This document shows positions 45,407-53,888 of a DNA stretch of 64,000 nt, piece after piece. The stretch lies in contig CAWIDH010000003.1 of the NCBI GenBank assembly GCA_963834855.1, forward strand, positions 62,001 to 126,000. The letters run 5' to 3'. Within the stretch, counting starts at the first letter, position 1. Every line of letters starts with the position of its first letter. This stretch comes from DATJKD01 sp963834855 (lineage in GTDB: Bacteria; Pseudomonadota; Gammaproteobacteria; Steroidobacterales; Steroidobacteraceae). The notes under the pieces are model-generated. The model made no database searches and was not told the origin of the DNA. It worked only from the letters and a program-made list of their open reading frames with translations. The translations under genes and the position numbers were made by a program.

Positions 45407-45448
45407 GAGGAGTCGAATGCGCCGTGCATGCGTCGAGCGGCGGCTCCA

Positions 45449-46429
45449 CTACATGACCCCGGCGCGCAGCAGGTCGTGGACGTTCAGGGCGCCGACCAGG
45501 CGGCCGTCGTCGTCGACGACGGGCAGGGCCGTGATGCGATGCGCTTCCATGATATGCACGGCTTCGGCGGCCAGCATCCTCGGTCGCGCGACCTTGGGGC
45601 TCGCGGTCATCACCTCGCTCATCGAGGTCGCGTGCACGTCGAGCTGCCGATCGAGCGCACGCCGCAGGTCGCCATCGGTGAACACGCCGATGACGCGCCG
45701 GTTCGCGTCGACGATGGTGGTCATGCCCAGCCCCTTGCGGCTCATCTCGAGCAGCCCCGCGCTCAGGCTCGTCGACGGGCCGACGGCGGGCAGGCCATCG
45801 CCCGCGCGCATCACGTCCTCGACGTGCAGCAGCAGACGCCGGCCGAGCGTGCCACCCGGATGCGAGCGCGCGAAATCCTCTTCCGTGAAGCCGCGCGCCT
45901 CGAGGATCGCCACGGCGAGCGCATCGCCCATGGCGAGCGTCGCCGTCGTGCTCGCGGTCGGCGCGAGATTGAGCGAGCACGCCTCGGCGGGGACGCTCAC
46001 GTCCAGGACGACGGTCGCGTAGCGCGCGAGCGTCGAGCCCCGGCTGCCCGTCATCGCGACCAGCGGCACGTCGAGCCGCTTGATCACGGGCAGGATGGTC
46101 ACGAGCTCGTCGGTCTCGCCCGAGTTCGAGATAGCGAGCACGACGTCACCTGCCGTGATCATGCCGATGTCGCCGTGCATGGCCTCGGCCGGGTGCAGGA
46201 AGAAGGACGGGCTGCCCGTGCTCGCGAGCGTCGCCGCGATCTTGCCGGCGACGTGGCCCGACTTGCCCATGCCGGTCACCACGATGCGGCCCCGGCAGGC
46301 GATCAGCAGCCGGCAGGCCTGCGCAAACTCCTCGCCGAGGCGGTGCTCGAGCGCCGCGACGGCCTCCGCTTCCGTGGCCAGTACGCGACGTCCGCGGGCG
46401 ATCAGTTGTTCGGTGGAGGCTGGAGACAT
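45449..46429 (-). CDS. kdsD: D-arabinose-5-phosphate isomerase
   Basis: 326 residues: a SIS sugar-isomerase domain (GRIVVTGMGKSGHVAGKIAATLASTG, ISNSGETDELV) followed by two CBS domains (~205-326, VMRAGDGLPAVGPSTSLSAGLLEMSRKGLGM and VMTASPKVARPRMLAAEAVHIMEAHRITALPVVDDDG). It interconverts ribulose 5-phosphate and arabinose 5-phosphate, the first step of KDO synthesis. First gene of kdsD-kdsC-lptC-lptA-lptB. Divergent from ibaG. Confidence 0.96.
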   Translation of the reverse strand: MSPASTEQLIARGRRVLATEAEAVAALEHRLGEEFAQACRLLIACRGRIVVTGMGKSGHVAGKIAATLASTGSPSFFLHPAEAMHGDIGMITAGDVVLAISNSGETDELVTILPVIKRLDVPLVAMTGSRGSTLARYATVVLDVSVPAEACSLNLAPTASTTATLAMGDALAVAILEARGFTEEDFARSHPGGTLGRRLLLHVEDVMRAGDGLPAVGPSTSLSAGLLEMSRKGLGMTTIVDANRRVIGVFTDGDLRRALDRQLDVHATSMSEVMTASPKVARPRMLAAEAVHIMEAHRITALPVVDDDGRLVGALNVHDLLRAGVM

Positions 46430-46453
46430 GGCAGGAAGAGGCTGATGGGCTGT

Positions 46454-46558
46454 GGCTGGAGGCTGAATTCTTGACCCCAGTCTACAGCCTCCAGCCTCCG
46501 TCCCCTGAGTCTCCCAGCCTCCGACCTCCAGCCCCCAGCCTCCAGCCTCTGAGCCTCC
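46454..46558. repeat. Short-unit CAGCCTCC tandem array with inverted partner
   Basis: The kdsD-ibaG intergenic space holds GGCTGGAGGCTG (46454-46465) and its perfect 12-nt complement CAGCCTCCAGCC (46485-46496). These are followed by an irregular tandem of AGCCTCC/ACCTCC/AGCCCCC units to about 46558. The plus strand is almost purely pyrimidine there. It lies directly upstream of the ibaG promoter region (TTACACT near 46559-46565). Confidence 0.75.
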
Positions 46559-46595
46559 GTTACACTATCGCCCCCTCGCAACTCCCGAGTCTCCA

Positions 46596-46853
46596 ATGAC
46601 CGCCGATGAAGTCACCCGGCTGATCGAGGCAGGCCTCCCGGATGCGCGGGTTCACGTCGCGACGGAGGACGACACCCACTTCGAGGCGGTGATCGTCTCG
46701 GAGCGCTTTGCAGGAAAACGATCCCTGCAGAGACACCAGCAGGTCTATGCGGCGCTCGGTGAGCTGATGGGGCGGGAGATCCATGCGCTGTCGATCCGGG
46801 CATACACGCCCGCGGAATGGCCCGCCGGTCAGCCCATGCCCGGCGGCGGCTGA
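46596..46853 (+). CDS. ibaG: BolA-family protein IbaG
   Basis: 85 residues, single BolA domain: IEAGLPDARVHVATEDDTHFEAVIVSERFAGKRSLQRHQQVYAALGEL spans the fold, including the FxGKxxxxRHQxVY helix with the conserved His. BolA proteins bind [2Fe-2S] with monothiol glutaredoxins; IbaG precedes murA in many gammaproteobacteria, as here (12-nt gap). Confidence 0.93.
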   Translation: MTADEVTRLIEAGLPDARVHVATEDDTHFEAVIVSERFAGKRSLQRHQQVYAALGELMGREIHALSIRAYTPAEWPAGQPMPGGG

Positions 46854-46865
46854 AGCGGGTCCAGC

Positions 46866-48128
46866 GTGGACAAGCTGCAGATCCGCGGGGGCGTGCCGCT
46901 CGACGGCGAGGTGCGCATCTCGGGCGCGAAGAACGCGACGCTGCCCATCCTGGCCGGGGCGCTCCTGGCCGACGGTCCGGTGACCATCGGCAACGTCCCG
47001 CACCTGAACGACGTCACGACGATGATTTCGCTGCTTGGCCGGCTGGGCGCGAGCCTGACGGTCAACGATCGGCTGCGCATCGAGGTCGATTCGCGGACGG
47101 TGCGCGCGACCTTCGCTCCGTACGAGCTGGTGAAGACCATGCGGGCGGCGATCCTCGTGCTCGGCCCGCTGGTGGCGCGTCATGGATCGGCGGACGTGTC
47201 GCTGCCCGGCGGCTGCGCGATCGGGGCGCGCCCGGTCAACATCCACGTGGCCGGGCTTCAGGCGATGGGCGCCGAAGTCCACATCGAGGGCGGGTACATC
47301 AAGGCTCGCGCGGGCAGGCTCAGGGGCGCCCGCATCGTGCTCGAGACGGTCACGGTCACGGGCACGGAGAACCTGATGATGGCGGCGACGCTGGCCGACG
47401 GCCGCACCGTGCTCGAGAACGCCGCGCGCGAGCCCGAAGTGGTGGACCTGGCGAACTTCCTGGTTGCGATGGGTGCGCGGATCTCGGGCGCGGGCACCGA
47501 CACGATCACGATCGACGGGGTCGAGTCGCTGCACGGAGCGGAGTACGACGTGCTTCCGGATCGCATCGAGGCCGGCACCTACCTCGTTGCCGGCGCCATC
47601 ACCGGTGGCCGCGTCCGGGCGCGCAACGCGCGCCCGGAGCACCTCGACGCGGTGCTCGGCAAGCTCGAGGAGGCCGGCGCGACCGTCGCGCGCGGCGATG
47701 GCTGGATCGAGGTCGACATGCGCGGCCGCCGGCCCCGGGCCGTGGACATCCGCACGGCGCCCCACCCGGGTTTCCCGACCGACATGCAGGCGCAGTTCGC
47801 GGCTCTCAACACGGTGGCCGAAGGCGTCGGCACCATCATCGAGACGATCTTCGAGAACCGCTTCATGCACATGCTCGAGATGCGGCGCATGGGTGCCGAG
47901 ATCCGCCTCGAGGGCAACACGGCGATCATCAAGGGAGTGCCGCGCCTCACCGCGGCGCCCGTGATGGCCACGGACCTCAGGGCGTCGGCGAGCCTGGTGC
48001 TCGCCGGGCTCGTGGCCGAAGGCACGACCGACGTGGAGCGGATCTACCACATCGACCGTGGCTACGAGTGCATCGAGGAGAAACTGCAGGGGCTCGGCGC
48101 GCAGATACGCCGCGTCGCCGACCGGTAA
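46866..48128 (+). CDS. murA: UDP-N-acetylglucosamine 1-carboxyvinyltransferase
   Basis: 420 residues, GTG start. First committed step of peptidoglycan synthesis: transfers enolpyruvate from PEP to UDP-GlcNAc. ISGAKNATLPILAGALL carries the catalytic Lys-Asn. The active-site Cys lies in PGGCAIGARPVNIH, the fosfomycin-target Cys, so the enzyme should be fosfomycin-sensitive. HPGFPTDMQAQF and the terminal DRGYECIEEKL follow. The TAA stop is inside the left arm of a REP-like palindrome. Confidence 0.96.
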   Translation: MDKLQIRGGVPLDGEVRISGAKNATLPILAGALLADGPVTIGNVPHLNDVTTMISLLGRLGASLTVNDRLRIEVDSRTVRATFAPYELVKTMRAAILVLGPLVARHGSADVSLPGGCAIGARPVNIHVAGLQAMGAEVHIEGGYIKARAGRLRGARIVLETVTVTGTENLMMAATLADGRTVLENAAREPEVVDLANFLVAMGARISGAGTDTITIDGVESLHGAEYDVLPDRIEAGTYLVAGAITGGRVRARNARPEHLDAVLGKLEEAGATVARGDGWIEVDMRGRRPRAVDIRTAPHPGFPTDMQAQFAALNTVAEGVGTIIETIFENRFMHMLEMRRMGAEIRLEGNTAIIKGVPRLTAAPVMATDLRASASLVLAGLVAEGTTDVERIYHIDRGYECIEEKLQGLGAQIRRVADR

Positions 48129-48204
48129 ATGGGGACATTCTCCATTTCGCCCCTACGCCGTCGATACACGGGGCATTGGCGAAATGGAGAATGTCCCCAT
48201 TTAC
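48125..48204. repeat. REP-like palindrome, GGGGACATTC family (copy 3)
   Basis: Perfect 27-nt inverted arms (48125-48151 and 48178-48204) with a 26-nt loop. The arms contain AAATGGGGACATTCTCCATT and its complement, as at 5073-5155. It supplies the murA stop codon and ends ~34 nt before the petA start, where it could act as a terminator-like hairpin between the units. Confidence 0.92.
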
Positions 48205-48237
48205 GTATAATGAATGGCTTCGCGAGGAGTGCGCCGG

Positions 48238-48828
48238 ATGAGCGATCGAGTCGACACGGGCAGGCGCCATTTCCTGACCGTCGCCACTGCTGCCACCGGC
48301 GTCGTCGGCGCGGCCTTCGCTGCCGTGCCTTTCCTGGCGTCGTGGAAGCCGAGCGCGCGCGCGAAGGCGCTCGGTGCGCCGGTCGAAGTCGACATCAGCA
48401 AGGTCGATCCCGGCGCGATGATCAAGGTCGAGTGGCGCGGGAAGGCGATCTTCGTCGTGCACCGCACGCCGCAGATGCTCACGCAGCTCGAAGGGATGGC
48501 GCCCAAGCTCAGGGACCCGGATTCCGAGGAGTCCGAGCAGCCCGATTACGCCCGCAACGCCGCGCGCGCGCTGAAGCCCGAGTACCTGGTCCTGATCGGC
48601 GTCTGCACGCACCTCGGCTGCGCGCCGCTCGATCGCTTCACGCCCGGCGACGTCAGGGTCTCGGCGGACTGGCCGGGCGGGTTCTTCTGTCCCTGCCACG
48701 GCTCGAAGTTCGACCTGTCGGGGCGCGTGTTCAAGGACGTCCCGGCGCCGACCAACCTGTCCGTCCCGCCGTACCGCTTCCTGAGCGACAGCCGGCTGCT
48801 GATCGGCTCTGACACGGGGAACGCATGA
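48238..48828 (+). CDS. petA: Ubiquinol-cytochrome c reductase, Rieske iron-sulfur subunit
   Basis: 196 residues from the ATG with GAGGAGT upstream. A twin-arginine signal (GRRHFLTVATAATGVVGAAF) anchors it. Rieske box I is CTHLGC (123-128) and box II is CPCHGS (151-156), giving two Cys and two His ligands for the [2Fe-2S] cluster plus the disulfide pair. It transfers electrons from quinol to cytochrome c1 in the bc1 complex. Overlaps petB by 4 nt. Confidence 0.97.
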   Translation: MSDRVDTGRRHFLTVATAATGVVGAAFAAVPFLASWKPSARAKALGAPVEVDISKVDPGAMIKVEWRGKAIFVVHRTPQMLTQLEGMAPKLRDPDSEESEQPDYARNAARALKPEYLVLIGVCTHLGCAPLDRFTPGDVRVSADWPGGFFCPCHGSKFDLSGRVFKDVPAPTNLSVPPYRFLSDSRLLIGSDTGNA

Positions 48829-50087
48829 TGAGCACCACCGGGGAATCGATGCGCCGCGGCGGGAGGCTCGCCGCGCTCGCCGCGTGGATCGACGATCGCT
48901 TCCCGATGACGAAGATGTGGAAGGAGCATGCGGCGGAGTACTACGCGCCGAAGAACTTCAACTTCTGGTACTACTTCGGCTCGCTCGCGCTGGTCGTGTT
49001 CGTCATCCAGATCGTGACCGGCATCTTCCTGACGATGAACTACAAGCCGTCGGCCGCCGACGCGTTCAGCTCCGTCGAGTACATCATGCGCGACGTCGAG
49101 TGGGGCTGGCTGATCCGCTACCTGCATTCGACCGGCGCCTCGGCGTTCTTCATCGTCGTCTACCTGCACATGTTCCGCGCACTGCTGTACGGGTCCTACC
49201 AGAAGCCGCGCGAGCTGCTGTGGATCTTCGGCTTCCTGATCTACCTGTGCCTGATGGCCGAGGCGTTCTTCGGCTACCTGCTCCCGTGGGGCAACATGTC
49301 GTACTGGGGCGCGCAGGTGATCGTGTCGCTCTTCGGCGCGATCCCCTGGGTAGGCAACTCGCTGGTCGAATGGATCCGTGGCGACTACTACATCTCCGAC
49401 GTGACGCTGAACCGGTTCTTCGCGCTGCACGTGGTCGCGCTGCCGCTCCTGCTCGTGTTCCTCGTCGTCGCGCACATCCTCGCGCTGCACGAGGTCGGGT
49501 CGAACAACCCGGACGGCATCGAGATCAAGAAGGTCAAGGGGCCGGACGGCCACCCGCTCGACGGAATTCGGTTCCACCCGTACTACACCGTCAAGGACCT
49601 GGTGGGCACCGGCGTGTTCCTCATCGTGTTCTGCCTGATCGTGTTCTTCGCGCCGGAGCTGGGCGGGTATTTCCTCGAGCACGCGAATTTCGAGCCGGCG
49701 GACCCGCTGCGAACCCCGGAGCACATCGCGCCGGTCTGGTACTTCACGCCGTTCTACGCGATCCTGCGCGCCGTCCCGAACAAGCTCGCGGGCGTCGTGC
49801 TGATGGGCGCGGCGGTCATGGTGCTCGCATTCGTGCCCTGGCTCGATCGCGGCAAGGTGCGCTCGATCCGCTACCGCGGCCCGCTCTTCAAGGCGTTCCT
49901 CATCGCGTTCGCGATCAGCTTCGTCGCGCTCGGCTGGCTCGGGTTGCAACCTGCCACGCCCGGTTACACCAACGCCGCGCGGGTGTTCGGGATCGTCTAT
50001 TTCGCCTTCTTCCTGCTGATGCCGTGGTACACGCGCATCGACCGGACGCGCGAGCCACCCGAACGGGTGACCTACCATGCGCACTGA
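48825..50087 (+). CDS. petB: Ubiquinol-cytochrome c reductase, cytochrome b subunit
   Basis: 420 residues, eight membrane helices. Haem-ligand histidines are paired in RYLHSTGASAFFIVVYLHMFR and LHVVALPLLLVFLVVAHI. The Qo-site loop has PVWYFTPFYAIL (PVWY rather than PEWY, as in many beta/gammaproteobacteria) and WGAQVIVSL. Central subunit of the bc1 complex, encoded between petA and petC with overlaps on both sides (4 and 11 nt). Confidence 0.97.
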   Translation: MMSTTGESMRRGGRLAALAAWIDDRFPMTKMWKEHAAEYYAPKNFNFWYYFGSLALVVFVIQIVTGIFLTMNYKPSAADAFSSVEYIMRDVEWGWLIRYLHSTGASAFFIVVYLHMFRALLYGSYQKPRELLWIFGFLIYLCLMAEAFFGYLLPWGNMSYWGAQVIVSLFGAIPWVGNSLVEWIRGDYYISDVTLNRFFALHVVALPLLLVFLVVAHILALHEVGSNNPDGIEIKKVKGPDGHPLDGIRFHPYYTVKDLVGTGVFLIVFCLIVFFAPELGGYFLEHANFEPADPLRTPEHIAPVWYFTPFYAILRAVPNKLAGVVLMGAAVMVLAFVPWLDRGKVRSIRYRGPLFKAFLIAFAISFVALGWLGLQPATPGYTNAARVFGIVYFAFFLLMPWYTRIDRTREPPERVTYHAH

Positions 50088-50817
50088 GTTTCTCGTGCTG
50101 ATCGCGGCGCTGCTCGCGACACCGGTCCAGGCCGCGAGCGGCGGCGGGCACGTCGAGCGCGCGAACAACGACGTGTCGAACAAGGCCTCGCTGCAGCGGG
50201 GCGCGCGGAACTTCGTCAACTACTGTCTCGGCTGCCACTCGGCCAAGTACGTGCGCTACAACCGCCTCGCCCTCGACATCGACATCACGGAGCAGCAGCT
50301 GATCGACAACCTGATGTTCACCGGCGAGCGCCCGCACGACACGATCACGAACTCGATTCATCCGGACGACGCCAATCGCGCGTTCGGCGTCGTGCCGCCC
50401 GACCTCTCGCTGGCCGCCCGCAGCCGCGGGCCGGACTACGTCTACAGCTTCCTCAAGTCGTTCTACGCGGACCCTACCAAGGCGACGGGCGCCAACAACC
50501 TCGTGCTGCCCGGTACGGCCATGCCGCACGTGCTCTGGGAACTGCAGGGCATCCAGAATGCCGTCTGGGAGGGGCAGGTCGATGCGCAGGGCAATGCTTC
50601 GAAACACTTCAAGGAGTTCGAGCTGGTCAGGCCGGGTCGCATGGATCCGCACGAGTTCGATACGTTCGTGCGCGACACGGTCAACTTCCTCGATTACGCC
50701 GCCGAGCCCGTGCAGCTCAAGCGCAAGTCCCTCGGCTACCGGGTGATCGCTTTCCTGGTCTTCTTCACGCTGCTCGCCTGGGCCCTGAAGAAGGAATTCT
50801 GGAAGGACGTGAAGTAA
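50077..50817 (+). CDS. petC: Ubiquinol-cytochrome c reductase, cytochrome c1 subunit
   Basis: 246 residues: signal peptide (MRTEFLVLIAALLATPVQAA), covalent haem site CLGCH (50-54), axial Met in GTAMPHVLWEL, and a C-terminal membrane anchor (VIAFLVFFTLLAWALKKEFW). Accepts electrons from the Rieske protein and passes them to soluble cytochrome c. Followed by sspAB, the usual gammaproteobacterial order. Confidence 0.96.
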   Translation: MRTEFLVLIAALLATPVQAASGGGHVERANNDVSNKASLQRGARNFVNYCLGCHSAKYVRYNRLALDIDITEQQLIDNLMFTGERPHDTITNSIHPDDANRAFGVVPPDLSLAARSRGPDYVYSFLKSFYADPTKATGANNLVLPGTAMPHVLWELQGIQNAVWEGQVDAQGNASKHFKEFELVRPGRMDPHEFDTFVRDTVNFLDYAAEPVQLKRKSLGYRVIAFLVFFTLLAWALKKEFWKDVK

Positions 50818-50823
50818 GCGGGC

Positions 50824-51423
50824 GTGATGACGCTCTTCACGCGTGGGGACGATCCCCACAGTCACTGGGTGCGCTTCGCGCTGGCCGAAAAGGCGCTCCA
50901 GCTGCGCCTGGTCGAAGCTGACGCGGCACACCCGCCCGAGGACCTGATCGACCTCAATCCCTACCAGGCGGTCCCGACACTGGTCGATCGCGACCTGGTG
51001 GTGTACGAGGCAAGCATCGTCTGCGAATACCTCGATGAGCGCTACCCGCACCCGGCACTGCTGCCGACGGACCCGGCCGGTCGCGCGCAGACGCGGGTCG
51101 CGCTGCACCGGATCGAGCAGGACTGGTATTCGCTGCTGCCGGCGCTCGAGGGTCCCGACCGGCGCGAGCAGCAGCGCGCCCGCAGGCTCCTGCGCGACAG
51201 CGTCGTTGCGGCGGAGCCGCTGTTCCGAGCGCGGCCGTGGTTCCTGTCCGACCAGTTCTCGCTGCTCGACGTGGCCGTCGCGCCGATGCTGTGGCGGCTC
51301 AAGCGCTGGGAGATCGACGTTCCCGACGCCGCGCAGGCGGTGCAGCGCTACGCGCTGCGGGTCTTCGCGCGACCCGCCTTCCGCGCCGGTCTGAGCGCCG
51401 TCGAACGCGAGATGCGCACGTGA
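50824..51423 (+). CDS. sspA: Stringent starvation protein A
   Basis: 199 residues (GTG, or the adjacent ATG one codon in). GST-like fold: MTLFTRGDDPHSHWVRFALAEKAL, NPYQAVPTLVDRDLVVYEASIVCEYLDERYPHPALLP, then an all-helical C-terminal domain. The PHP triplet (in RYPHPALL), needed in E. coli for transcription activation with RNA polymerase, is conserved. It binds RNA polymerase and modulates stationary-phase and acid-stress transcription. Overlaps sspB (GTGA). Confidence 0.94.
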   Translation: MMTLFTRGDDPHSHWVRFALAEKALQLRLVEADAAHPPEDLIDLNPYQAVPTLVDRDLVVYEASIVCEYLDERYPHPALLPTDPAGRAQTRVALHRIEQDWYSLLPALEGPDRREQQRARRLLRDSVVAAEPLFRARPWFLSDQFSLLDVAVAPMLWRLKRWEIDVPDAAQAVQRYALRVFARPAFRAGLSAVEREMRT

Positions 51424-51836
51424 AGTCGCGACGTCCCTACCTGCTGCGCGCGATGCATGAGTGGATCAGCGACAGTTCCTGCACGCCGCACATCGTCGTG
51501 GATGCCGGCGCATCCGGCGTCGAAGTGCCGCGCCAGTACGTGCGCGACGGCAAGATCATCCTGAACGTCAGCTGGACGGCCACGTCGCAGCTGCGCCTGA
51601 CGAACGATGAGGTCAGCTTCCAGGGCCGCTTCGGCGGCGCGGCCATCACCGTGCGCGTGCCGGTGACCGCGGTGCTCGCGATCTACGCGCGCGAGACCGG
51701 GCAGGGCATGATCTTCACCGACGAGGAAGGCGGCCCGGGCCCCGGCCCGACGCCGGCGGTCGGGCCGCCGTCCGGCGAGCCGAAGCCGCCCGCTCCGCCG
51801 GGCGGCAAGCGCGCGAAGCTCAAGGTCGTCAAGTGA
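51420..51836 (+). CDS. sspB: ClpXP adaptor SspB
   Basis: 138 residues from the GTG that overlaps the sspA stop. The substrate-binding domain (~1-105) includes RPYLLRAMHEWISDSSCTPHIVVD and LNVSWTATSQLRLTND...FGGAAITVRVPVTAVLAIYARE. A flexible Pro/Gly linker leads to the C-terminal KLKVVK, matching the ClpX-docking peptide of E. coli SspB (LRVVK). It delivers ssrA-tagged proteins to ClpXP. Confidence 0.95.
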   Translation: MKSRRPYLLRAMHEWISDSSCTPHIVVDAGASGVEVPRQYVRDGKIILNVSWTATSQLRLTNDEVSFQGRFGGAAITVRVPVTAVLAIYARETGQGMIFTDEEGGPGPGPTPAVGPPSGEPKPPAPPGGKRAKLKVVK

Positions 51837-51930
51837 GAAAAATGGCTCGGAGCCAATTTTTCTGAGAAAGGCAGCTCAGAGCTGAACTTTTCTGGCTGCG
51901 GGAAAATTGGCTCCGAGCCATTTTTCTCAG
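51834..51930. repeat. REP-like palindrome, GGCTCGGAGCC family (paired)
   Basis: Perfect 27-nt inverted arms (51834-51860 and 51903-51929), each carrying AAAATGGCTCGGAGCCAATT or its complement, around a 42-nt loop with its own AGCTCAGAGCT dyad. It lies between the convergent sspB and yraN and contains both stop codons, so it may act as a bidirectional terminator. Confidence 0.92.
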
Positions 51931-52304
51931 TCGGCGCGGAAGGCGTCGCGGATCCACTCGAGCCGCGTCGTGCCGGGAGCCGCACCGGGATCGATCGCGA
52001 CGACGTCGAAGCGCGCGCGCAGCTTCGCCAGGTCCGGCCGTGTCCGCAGCAAGTGCCGTGCGGCGAGGATGAACCGGCGCCGCTTGCGCGGGCCGATCGA
52101 TGCCGCGGCGCCGCCGTAGTCGCGACGCGAGCGGGAGCGCACCTCGACGAGCACCAGCGTCGCGCCGTCCTGCATGACGAGGTCGATCTCGCCGCCACGG
52201 CAGCGGTGGTTCCGCGCAATGAGCGCCAGGCCCTGCGACTCGAGGTAACGAAGCGCCCGGTCCTCGGCGCGCCGGCCGAGCCCGGTCGTCGTCTCAGGGC
52301 TCAA
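51927..52304 (-). CDS. yraN: UPF0102 (YraN) endonuclease-like protein
   Basis: 125 residues, restriction-endonuclease-like fold: GLGRRAEDRALRYLESQGL, RNHRCRGGEIDLVMQD and LVLVEVRSRSRRDYGG, with the E-D-ExK-like arrangement but Arg in place of the usual Lys in VEVR. The function is unknown. It follows lpoA on the same strand (overlap 11 nt), the standard rsmI/lpoA-yraN neighbourhood. Confidence 0.93.
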   Translation of the reverse strand: MSPETTTGLGRRAEDRALRYLESQGLALIARNHRCRGGEIDLVMQDGATLVLVEVRSRSRRDYGGAAASIGPRKRRRFILAARHLLRTRPDLAKLRARFDVVAIDPGAAPGTTRLEWIRDAFRAD

Positions 52305-53865
52305 CTGGAGCCGGCAGGGGCGCCGACAAACCCGCGGCCTGCGGCCGTCCGCCCTGGATACTCGCCCATTCCTGCCGGCGCAGCACGCGACCGTCCGCTG
52401 CCACGTCGAGCTCGCCCGTGAGCCCGTCGAGGCCGAAGCTCCGCGCGGTCGAGCGCAGCTCGCCGGTCAACCGGAAGGCATCGAAGCCGAACGCGTACAG
52501 GCGCAGCCTGCCGCGCCCCGCCTCCGACCACGCCCCGTGCAGCAGGTCCCAGAGCTCCGTCGCGCCCTGGCCGCCATAGAGCACCCACGGCATCTCCGGG
52601 TACACGAGGCCTTCCATGTCGTTCGCCGCGCGCGTGCTCGCCTCCCATGCGTCGGACGTCGCGTACACGGGCAGCGGATAGGTCATCTGGAAGCGCAGCT
52701 GAGGCTTGATGGCGCGCGCCGTGGCGGCATTCGCGGCGATGAACGCGAACTGCGGGCCGTCGCGCGCCTCGGCGACGGGATCGCGCGGCGGCGGCAGGGG
52801 CTTGCGCTTGTCGTCGGGGCGGTCACCGGCGCCGCCAAAGCGCCCGAGCGCGGCGCGCAACGGGCCGGCGAAGTCGCGCGCGCCGGGCGTGTAGAACTGC
52901 GCCGCGCTCAGCGTTACACCCGCGGTGACGAGCTCCTCGCTGAACGCCTCGTGCACGCGCCGTCCCCAGTCGTTCTCGGGGAAGAGCGCGATGCCGTGCG
53001 CATGACCGTCCGCGGCGATGCGCCGCGCGACCGCCCGCGCTTCCTCCTCGGGATCGAGCGAGAACTGGAACAGGAAGGAGGGCGGCGTCTGGCCGGCAAG
53101 CGTGTTGAGCGCAAGAGTCGGTACCGGGAACTGTCCGGACGCGACCAGCAGCGCGAGCTCGTCCTTCATCAGCGGGCCGACGATGAACTGCGCGCCCCCG
53201 GCGAGCGCCTGCTGGTAGGACGCGACGATGCCGTTCGCGGCCGTGTCGTAGATCGCGACCCTGGGCCTGGCGTCGGCGGGATCGGTGAGACACGCCGCGA
53301 TGAAACCATCGCGCACGGCGGTGCCCGCCGAGCGATAGCGCCCGGTCAGCGGCAGGAGCAGCGCAACCGTGCTCGGCGCGCCCGACGGCAGCATGACCGC
53401 GGGCGGCGCTGCTTCGGATGGAACGCGCGGCGGGGCGGTCGCGGCCTCCTCCTCCTCGCCCGGCAGCGGCGTGGTCGTCGCGGCCGGTGCTTCGCGTGCC
53501 TGCCGTGCGTGTGCGATCCCGCGGCGCAGCTCCGCGACGAGCGCCGCGTCCTCGCCGCGGGCGCGCCGCGCAACCTTGTCGATCAGCCGTTCTGCGTCGT
53601 CCGGACTGCCGGCCGCCAGGTACTCGCGCGCCGCGCGCAGTGCGACGTCGACGTCCCAGCCGAAGAGCCGCTTCGCGGCCTTCTCGTAGAGCTGCGCCGC
53701 CTCGGCATGCCGGCCGCTGCCGGCCAGCGATTCCGCGGCGGCGATGTCGTCGCGGCGCGCGGCATGCGCCGCGGAAACCATCGGCGGCGCGTGGCCCGCG
53801 ACCGCGAGCGCGGCGGCGAGCAGCAGGGCGGGAGCTTGCCGGCCGCGGAGGCGTGCGTGCAGCAT
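52294..53865 (-). CDS. lpoA: Penicillin-binding protein activator LpoA-like protein
   Basis: 523 residues. A signal-peptide-like leader (about 1-36), a TPR-like N-terminal region (~37-125, AAESLAGSGRHAEAAQLYEKAAKRL), a low-complexity Glu/Pro/Ala linker (~128-160), then a periplasmic-binding-protein type I domain (VALLLPLTGRYRSAGTAVRDGFIAAC, ...GPLMKDELALLV..., NDWGRRVHEAFSEELV, YATSDAWEAS). In E. coli LpoA is an outer-membrane lipoprotein that activates PBP1A. Here no lipobox Cys is visible after the leader, so outer-membrane anchoring is doubtful. Divergent from rsmI by 23 nt. Confidence 0.88.
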   Translation of the reverse strand: MLHARLRGRQAPALLLAAALAVAGHAPPMVSAAHAARRDDIAAAESLAGSGRHAEAAQLYEKAAKRLFGWDVDVALRAAREYLAAGSPDDAERLIDKVARRARGEDAALVAELRRGIAHARQAREAPAATTTPLPGEEEEAATAPPRVPSEAAPPAVMLPSGAPSTVALLLPLTGRYRSAGTAVRDGFIAACLTDPADARPRVAIYDTAANGIVASYQQALAGGAQFIVGPLMKDELALLVASGQFPVPTLALNTLAGQTPPSFLFQFSLDPEEEARAVARRIAADGHAHGIALFPENDWGRRVHEAFSEELVTAGVTLSAAQFYTPGARDFAGPLRAALGRFGGAGDRPDDKRKPLPPPRDPVAEARDGPQFAFIAANAATARAIKPQLRFQMTYPLPVYATSDAWEASTRAANDMEGLVYPEMPWVLYGGQGATELWDLLHGAWSEAGRGRLRLYAFGFDAFRLTGELRSTARSFGLDGLTGELDVAADGRVLRRQEWASIQGGRPQAAGLSAPLPAPVEP

Positions 53866-53888
53866 GTATGGATGAGGCCTGACTTCCC

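Noticed and set aside
49720..49760. PVWY instead of PEWY at the cytochrome b Qo site as a defect
   Set aside because: PVWY is a normal variant in many beta- and gammaproteobacterial bc1 complexes.
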